This document shows, piece by piece, positions 25,665-32,392 of a stretch of 32,392 nucleotides of DNA. Each line of letters starts with the position of its first letter. Position 1 is the stretch's first letter. The position numbers were made by a program, and so were the translations under genes. The stretch is from Marine Group II euryarchaeote MED-G34 (GTDB lineage Archaea > Thermoplasmatota > Poseidoniia > Poseidoniales > Thalassarchaeaceae): NCBI GenBank assembly GCA_002457605.1, contig NTJT01000013.1, positions 1 through 32,392 of the forward strand. Reading direction: 5' to 3'. The notes below the pieces were generated by a model that did not search any database, was not told where the DNA came from, and was given only the letters and a program-made list of their open reading frames with translations.

Positions 25665-26473
25665 GCGGTCTCGTACTCTAGCAGTTGCCACGCAGTCTGC
25701 AGGTCCGAGGCGTTGATTCTGCCCTGTCGCGAGATGTGTAAGCCCTTGTCCATAGTAGTGTATACTAGGGCCTGTTCAAGCAATGGAGCATGAATCCTAG
25801 TCCAATCGCCGCCCCATCCCAATCCCATGATGGCATAATGAGCCCCTGAGCCCCTGAGGCCCCACGCAGCCTCAAACAGACGTAGTCCGTCGTGACGGCC
25901 TGATGACCGATAGCAGACTTTGACGATGTCTCCAGCATCAGAGCTGTCTTCGACATCGTGGATTATCTCCGAAGCCGAAGGGGGATTCTCCGATGAGTGA
26001 AAGGAGGCGATGACCTTAGCCTTCCCTGAAGCACCATCCATCAGAGATTTGCGCGCTTTTGACTCGATGTCAACCTCAAGATCAATCCAACTGACGCCGC
26101 TCTTGATTGCCGCACTCAACACCTCAATACGTTGCTCCTCTTCTCCTGGATAATGGCCCTGCTGGCGCTCTGGGCGGCATGTAAGGACCACCGGTAGGTC
26201 AATGCCCTGCTTAAGTGACTCAAGTGCTCCCTGCACATCAACCGAGTCTAGAGGTTGTGGAATCATATCGGGCTCGACATATTTGGGTTTACGACTATCA
26301 CTCTCCTCTTCCTCTTCTGTAGGATCGGGCTCAGGCATCTGCTCTACGACCCAGAGTTTGTCCAGACGTACTTCGACCATATCTGCCCCAGCAGCAGTCG
26401 CCATGGCTGCGTCCTTCAGCATCTCATCGACGGTGCACCCCCTCAGTGTCACGCAGATGAGTGGTCGAGGCAT
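25661..26473 (-). CDS. aroD: 3-dehydroquinate dehydratase, type I
   Basis: The 270-residue enzyme would make 3-dehydroshikimate from 3-dehydroquinate, the third step of the shikimate pathway. Type I marks are VEVRLDKL (33-40), LTCR (97-100), catalytic His159 in ASFHS, Schiff-base Lys185 in DIVKVCY, and the late substrate-binding region (AIMGLGWGGDWTRIHAP). An acidic, low-complexity insert (about 45-78: MPEPDPTEEEEESDS...) lies after the second strand, where other members have a short loop; it is probably disordered. GGTGGAG 7 bases ahead of ATG 26473 supports the start. A TATA-like GGTTATACA on this strand (26505-26497) would start RNA very close to the ATG, so either a leaderless or a short-leader mRNA is possible. 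Confidence 0.92.
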   Translation of the reverse strand: MPRPLICVTLRGCTVDEMLKDAAMATAAGADMVEVRLDKLWVVEQMPEPDPTEEEEESDSRKPKYVEPDMIPQPLDSVDVQGALESLKQGIDLPVVLTCRPERQQGHYPGEEEQRIEVLSAAIKSGVSWIDLEVDIESKARKSLMDGASGKAKVIASFHSSENPPSASEIIHDVEDSSDAGDIVKVCYRSSGRHDGLRLFEAAWGLRGSGAHYAIMGLGWGGDWTRIHAPLLEQALVYTTMDKGLHISRQGRINASDLQTAWQLLEYETA

Positions 26474-26521
26474 TCGGCCGCTCCACCTTGGCAGTCTGTA
26501 TAACCGTGTCGTGCGATTTCA

Positions 26522-26537
26522 CAGGCCTATAGGCCTG
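26522..26537. repeat. Perfect 16-base palindrome between aroD and gyrB
   Basis: CAGGCCTATAGGCCTG reads the same on both strands. It lies 49-64 bases ahead of the aroD start and about 90 bases ahead of the gyrB TATA-like box. There is no T tract and it faces no gene end, so it is more like a binding site for a dimeric protein than a terminator. Confidence 0.55.
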
Positions 26538-26585
26538 GCATGGAATTAGTGCTTCATTTTCAGTGATTTTTGGAGCCCCCATAAG

Positions 26586-26602
26586 GAGGGTTGATAACCC
26601 TC
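26586..26602. repeat. Inverted repeat just upstream of the gyrB TATA-like box
   Basis: The arms are GAGGGTT (26586-26592) and AACCCTC (26596-26602), separated by GAT, with a perfect 7-base match. The core GAGGGTT recurs in both arms of the second, longer palindrome at 26628-26653. That makes four copies in alternating orientation around the TATA-like box, as expected for paired operator sites. Confidence 0.6.
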
Positions 26603-26612
26603 GGCCTACACC

Positions 26613-26621
26613 AAATTATAG
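26613..26621 (+). promoter_or_regulatory. TATA-like box of the gyrBA operon
   Basis: AAATTATAG (26613-26621) is the only good TATA-like element in the aroD-gyrB gap on this strand. Transcription would begin about 25 bases on, near 26642, giving a leader of roughly 28 bases before ATG 26670. The box is bracketed by two inverted repeats that share GAGGGTT. Confidence 0.45.
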
Positions 26622-26627
26622 GTGCGC

Positions 26628-28622
<1,995 letters not shown>

Positions 28623-28631
28623 GGTATTGGA

Positions 28632-31328
28632 ATGGCTGAAGATTTGCTTCGAAGGGACATCTCCGATGAGATGAAGGAGAGTTACATCAATTACGCCATG
28701 AGCGTCATCATTGGGCGTGCACTACCTGACGTGAGAGATGGTTTGAAGCCCGTCCACCGCCGTATCCTCTGGGGGATGCACCAAGCCGGCCATACTCACG
28801 AGAAGGGCTACAGCAAATCTGCTCGCTCGGTTGGCGAAGTGATGGGGAAGTTCCACCCACACGGAGACCAAGCTCTGTATGACACCATGGTTAGAATGGC
28901 CCAAGATTTCTCTCTGAGGTACCCATTGATTGATGGTCAAGGAAACTTTGGCTCTATCGACGGCGACCCTCCTGCTGCGATGCGGTATACTGAGAGTCGC
29001 CTCGACCGGATGGCTCAGCATATGCTGGATGACATCAACAAGAACACCATTGACATGGAACCCAATTTCGACGACACGGAGACTGAGCCGGCCGTGCTTC
29101 CATCTCGCCTGCCCAATCTGCTGCTCAACGGTAGCGACGGCATAGCCGTCGGTATGGCGACCAAGATTCCCCCTCATAACCTCAATGAGGTCGCCGCTGC
29201 AATCAAGTTCCATGTGGCGAAGGTCATCGAGCAGAATCGCAAGATTGGTCTTGACAACCCTCCCAAGATTGACGCACTGGAGTACATGGAGTTCCTAAAG
29301 GGGCCAGACTTCCCCACTGGGGCCACTATCCATGGGATTGATGGTATCGTCGACATGTACAGGACAGGTCACGGCCGCTTCCATATCCGCTCGGATGTCG
29401 AAGTTCAAGATGATTCATCGGGCAAGAAACTGATAGTCCACTCCATCCCTTATCAGGTAAAGAAAGCCGGGATGCTGCAAGGCATAGCCGAGCTCGTCCA
29501 GAAGGAGGTCATCAAGGGCATCAGGGACATCAGGGACGAATCCAGCAAGGAAGGAATCAGGGTGGTCATCGAGATTAAGCAGAATGCCGATCCTCACGCC
29601 GTGCTGAATCAACTCTACCAATCCAGCAGGCTGCAGGAGTCTTACTCAGCGAACATGATGGGCATACTGAAGGGCGAGCCGGTACAACTAGACCTGTGCA
29701 CTATCCTACACACACATGTCCGACATAGGGAGTCGGTCATCGAGCGACGTACTCAGTTCAACCTCGAGAAGGCAGAGACTCGTGCGCACATCCTGGAGGG
29801 GCTGATGAAGGCTCAGAAGAGGATGACGGAAATTATCGAGGTTGGTCGGAACTCTGACTCCCGCGAACAATTTGAGCAGTATCTGAGGGGCACTGAAAAA
29901 TACCCCAAGATCAAGCGCTTCGGTTTCTCCGAAAAGCAGGCTAAGGCGATTGCCGAGAGGCGCCTGTACCAACTCACCAAAATGAATGTCCAGGAGGTTT
30001 CCGACGAACTGGAGAAACTGAAGCGGGCTATCAAGGAATTCAAGAGCATCCTCGATAGTCGTATCCAACGCCTTGGAATCATAATTACAGAGCTTGACGA
30101 GGTCGTAGACAGGCACGGTGACGAGCGGCGCTCCAACATCGACCCGATGCCACTGTCAATGGACCGCGAAGACCTCGTCGCCGAGCAGGCCATCGTCATC
30201 TCGCTTACCCAGGACAACTACATTCGCCACCTACCTGTAGAATCATTCCGACTGCAGAACAGAGGCGGCAAGGGACTCAAGGGGGTGGCTACTAAGGAGG
30301 AAGATACTCCCTCCAAGATAATCACCTGCTTTTCCAAGGACAGGTTGCTGATTTTCACTGATATGGGCCGTGTCTACGGCCTCAGAGCATGGGAGACGCC
30401 GTCTGCCAGCCGCTACGGCAGGGGATCTCACATACGCAACCTGCTCGGTGGTATCCGCGATGAGGAGAAGGTAATCTCGATACTTCCTCTTAGCAGGGAG
30501 CTCATCGAGAGTCCTGAGGGGAACTATCTGATGTTCGCCACCACGAACGGCCGCATCAAGAAGAGTCGTCTCTCTGAGTACGTCAAAATCAACCGCAATG
30601 GGAAGTATGCGTTGCGATTCGCCGAGGGAGATGGTGATTCACTGGTCACCGTCAGACCCGCCACCGAAGCCGACCATGTCGTGTTGGTGTCATCGCAAGG
30701 CAACGCCTGTAGGTTCATGCCAGCCGAGGAGAAGTCCAGAGTTGATTCCAACTCAGGAGATATAGTGACCACACATGTCGTCCGAGTTCAAGGCAGAGTC
30801 AGCCAGGGAGTCTCCGGGATGAAACTCCGGAAGGGAGACAGTGTGATTGGGATGATTGTGACCGATGACTTCGATACCAGTGTTCTGACTATCTCGAGGT
30901 ACGGAATGGCCAAGCGCAGCCGCCTCGGTTCAGGCGAGATGGTGCCCGTAAAGGACGACGAGGGCATCGAAGCCTTCGACGAAGAAGGTGGCGCCATCAC
31001 AGAAAGGGATGGTTACAGGCGCACCAATAGGGGAACCAAAGGGGTGCGCACGATGTCACTGCGTGATGATGACCGCATCGTCAGCGTACGCCAGATTCCA
31101 GACCTTGAAGACCAGTTGTTCATGCTCACCGCAACCGGGATGATGATCAGGATGGTGTCTGGTCAGACCAAGGAGACTCTAGGCAAGGTGACCAAGGGTA
31201 CTCGAATCATGGAGCTGCGTAACTCCGACAGGTCGGGCTACGTAGACGAGATCATCTTCGTTGCCAGACTGCCTGCCAATCTAGTGGACTCTTTGGATGC
31301 AGACGTGTCGCCCCTCGAAGAAGAGTGA
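28632..31328 (+). CDS. gyrA: DNA gyrase subunit A
   Basis: The 898-residue subunit cuts and rejoins the DNA gate. The catalytic tyrosine is Y119 in AMRYTESR, and the breakage core shows [16 protein letters not shown] and [19 protein letters not shown]. The C-terminal pinwheel starts near 510 and has a GyrA box at 542-548, QNRGGKG, a one-residue variant of Q(R/K)RGG(R/K)G. That box marks gyrase rather than topoisomerase IV. At the position of E. coli Ser83, the main quinolone-contact residue, there is Gln80, while the Asp87 equivalent (D84) is kept. The gene is paired with gyrB; a tRNA gene follows 42 bases after the stop. Confidence 0.97.
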   Translation: MAEDLLRRDISDEMKESYINYAMSVIIGRALPDVRDGLKPVHRRILWGMHQAGHTHEKGYSKSARSVGEVMGKFHPHGDQALYDTMVRMAQDFSLRYPLIDGQGNFGSIDGDPPAAMRYTESRLDRMAQHMLDDINKNTIDMEPNFDDTETEPAVLPSRLPNLLLNGSDGIAVGMATKIPPHNLNEVAAAIKFHVAKVIEQNRKIGLDNPPKIDALEYMEFLKGPDFPTGATIHGIDGIVDMYRTGHGRFHIRSDVEVQDDSSGKKLIVHSIPYQVKKAGMLQGIAELVQKEVIKGIRDIRDESSKEGIRVVIEIKQNADPHAVLNQLYQSSRLQESYSANMMGILKGEPVQLDLCTILHTHVRHRESVIERRTQFNLEKAETRAHILEGLMKAQKRMTEIIEVGRNSDSREQFEQYLRGTEKYPKIKRFGFSEKQAKAIAERRLYQLTKMNVQEVSDELEKLKRAIKEFKSILDSRIQRLGIIITELDEVVDRHGDERRSNIDPMPLSMDREDLVAEQAIVISLTQDNYIRHLPVESFRLQNRGGKGLKGVATKEEDTPSKIITCFSKDRLLIFTDMGRVYGLRAWETPSASRYGRGSHIRNLLGGIRDEEKVISILPLSRELIESPEGNYLMFATTNGRIKKSRLSEYVKINRNGKYALRFAEGDGDSLVTVRPATEADHVVLVSSQGNACRFMPAEEKSRVDSNSGDIVTTHVVRVQGRVSQGVSGMKLRKGDSVIGMIVTDDFDTSVLTISRYGMAKRSRLGSGEMVPVKDDEGIEAFDEEGGAITERDGYRRTNRGTKGVRTMSLRDDDRIVSVRQIPDLEDQLFMLTATGMMIRMVSGQTKETLGKVTKGTRIMELRNSDRSGYVDEIIFVARLPANLVDSLDADVSPLEEE

Positions 31329-31370
31329 AACCGCTCGGCTTAAGCGAATGGAGCAGGTGGCCAGAGCACT

Positions 31371-31457
31371 GCGGCAGTCGCATAGCCTGGCCATTGCGCT
31401 GGATTGCTAATCCAGTGGTGTTTCACCTCGGGAGTTCGAATCTCCCCTGCCGCGCCA
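31371..31457 (+). tRNA. tRNA-Ser(GCU), CCA encoded
   Basis: The cloverleaf can be folded by hand. The acceptor GCGGCAG pairs with CTGCCGC (31447-31453), the D stem GCA pairs with TGC and the D loop contains GG. The anticodon stem CTGGA/TCCAG holds the loop TTGCTAA, giving anticodon GCU. A long variable arm GGTG-TTT-CACC is typical of serine, and the T arm is GGGAG-TTCGAAT-CTCCC. The discriminator is G (31454) and CCA is encoded at 31455-31457. It reads AGC/AGU codons. No intron is seen at the canonical site. CTTAAG about 30 bases ahead (near 31339) may serve as its TATA-like element. Confidence 0.95.
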
Positions 31458-31502
31458 CTCTCTCAAGGACAGTTTCATGCGCTCAGTAGCTCCACGGCAT
31501 AC

Positions 31503-32327
31503 ATGGACTGGGGGCAGTATGCCGGGCTCGCAGGGTTCGTCCTGCTCACCTTCCTAGTTCTCAGGTACCTGAGTCTGAGGCCATCAAACGAACGTGAATG
31601 GGTAGTTGAGAACAGTAGGATGGCTTATGCCGAGTTCGATAGCGATGAGGTAACTCTGCGGAACGTTAGAGACTTCACTTGGAGATCAACGAAGGACTAC
31701 GATGAACACTGGACTGACTGGACGTTTCGCCCAAGCGAGGTGACTAGGATCTGGCTGGTGCTCGAGTACTTCGACCCGAAGCGCAAACCCATTGCCCATA
31801 CGCTGATGAGTTTCGAATTCGAGGACGGGAGGAGACTGAGTTGCTCAATCGAGGTCAGGAGGGAGGTCGGTGAGAAATACCACCCAATCAGAGGCATGTT
31901 CAGACAATACGAACTAATCTACCTCTGGGCTACGGAGAGCGACTCGATAGGAGTTCGTGCAAGATGCAGGAGGAAATCAAAGACTCATCTCTTCGAGGGC
32001 GTTGTGCTCGGAGAAGACAGTCACCAGAGGCTACTCGAGTCGTTTATCCATAGAACCAATGATCTGTATGAGATGCCGGAATGGTACCACAGCATCACCA
32101 ATACATGCACTACCAACATTGTCAGACATGTCAATGAGATATATCCAGGTAGGGTGCCCAAGGCGGTGGCTGTGCTCCTCCCTGGACTCAGTCCCAGACT
32201 GTTGAAACGCAACAATCTGATTAGGGTCGATGGCACACTGGAGCAGACTCTCGAATCGAGCTTGATAGACCAGCGGTCCGCAGAATGGGACGGAGAAAGT
32301 GACTTCGGCGACTGGATAAGGACTTAG
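31503..32327 (+). CDS. DUF4105-family membrane-anchored protein
   Basis: The 274-residue protein has an N-terminal helix (about 5-22) and a soluble domain ending in the DUF4105-type Cys motif: HSITNTCTTNIVRHVN with C202, like the family's 'NLLTNNCTTNI'. The conserved Cys and His suggest a papain-like (NlpC/P60-superfamily) fold, but the activity is unproven. ATG 31503 opens with the helix. The frame reads further back into the tRNA gene, which cannot be coding, so the longer form is rejected. No clear ribosome binding site is seen. Its TAG probably overlaps the stop of a convergent gene running in from the right edge. Confidence 0.78.
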   Translation: MDWGQYAGLAGFVLLTFLVLRYLSLRPSNEREWVVENSRMAYAEFDSDEVTLRNVRDFTWRSTKDYDEHWTDWTFRPSEVTRIWLVLEYFDPKRKPIAHTLMSFEFEDGRRLSCSIEVRREVGEKYHPIRGMFRQYELIYLWATESDSIGVRARCRRKSKTHLFEGVVLGEDSHQRLLESFIHRTNDLYEMPEWYHSITNTCTTNIVRHVNEIYPGRVPKAVAVLLPGLSPRLLKRNNLIRVDGTLEQTLESSLIDQRSAEWDGESDFGDWIRT

Positions 32328-32392
32328 AATGGAATAAGAGGATTCAACACAATGGCGCCCTTGGCGTTGTCGTGCTGAGCATCGAGCCAATG
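32324..32392 (-). CDS. Probable C-terminal end of a convergent gene (partial)
   Basis: On the minus strand, a frame open to the right edge ends at TAA (32326-32324) and encodes a 22-residue tail that closes ...KGAIVLNPLIPF. Its stop would share TTAG with the DUF4105 gene, the same arrangement as two other convergent pairs in this window. The alternation of hydrophobic and polar residues looks protein-like, but the stretch is short. The gene cannot be named from it. Confidence 0.4.
   Translation of the reverse strand, partial: HWLDAQHDNAKGAIVLNPLIPF

Noticed and set aside
31404-31502. N-terminal extension of the DUF4105 protein
   Set aside because: It would be read from inside tRNA-Ser; the helix at ATG 31503 gives a natural N-terminus.

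Overview
The window looks like a piece of an archaeal genome, most likely from a marine Thermoplasmatota lineage (Poseidoniales / Marine Group II-like). This placement is inferred from gene content, not from a marker phylogeny. The archaeal signals are an NMD3-family protein, a fused phosphoglucose/phosphomannose isomerase, a type I dehydroquinase, TATA-like boxes 20-30 bases ahead of several starts, and secreted proteins tethered by a C-terminal membrane helix. Genes of bacterial type also occur: gyrase, cytochrome c maturation (Ccm), SufBCD and an M23 peptidase. Coding density is very high, and four of the five complete convergent gene pairs overlap at their stop codons.

Left part (1-5136): the tail of an unknown + strand gene and an M23 peptidase run into a - strand cluster. 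Read in transcription order, that cluster is a fused CcmA-CcmB heme exporter, CcmC, a 46-residue CcmD-like protein, NMD3 and PGI/PMI. Centre-left (5232-12262): a rhomboid protease with a C-terminal Cys4 motif, a 1591-residue membrane-anchored subtilisin that also ends in a Cys4 zinc ribbon, a Maf-type nucleotide pyrophosphatase, and an Nfu-type Fe-S carrier on the - strand. The Nfu gene shares a symmetric promoter/operator with the sufC-sufB-sufD operon (12340-15664). Just after sufD lies a 46-residue Cys-rich protein with a strong ribosome binding site.

Centre-right (15842-25664): a membrane protein with an Smr domain set between two pairs of helices is divergent from a DUF2085 membrane protein. 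A - strand operon then holds a membrane-anchored glutaminyl cyclase, a membrane protein with a carboxypeptidase-regulatory-like domain, and a thymidylate kinase with a long unassigned C-terminal region. Divergent from it is a large PKD-repeat metallopeptidase followed by an anchored extracellular protein. Right part (25661-32392): aroD and gyrB-gyrA diverge from a 187-base region rich in palindromes. After gyrA come tRNA-Ser(GCU), a DUF4105 protein and the apparent 3' end of a convergent gene.

Taken together the window suggests a heterotrophic archaeon with secreted, membrane-tethered proteases, c-type cytochromes and a bacterial-type gyrase. The most notable points are the palindromes around the gyrBA promoter, the symmetric nfu/suf control region, the short Cys-rich gene behind sufD, the rhomboid/subtilisin pair with matching Cys4 tails, and the unusual fusions (CcmA-CcmB, Tmk with an extension, membrane-embedded Smr).
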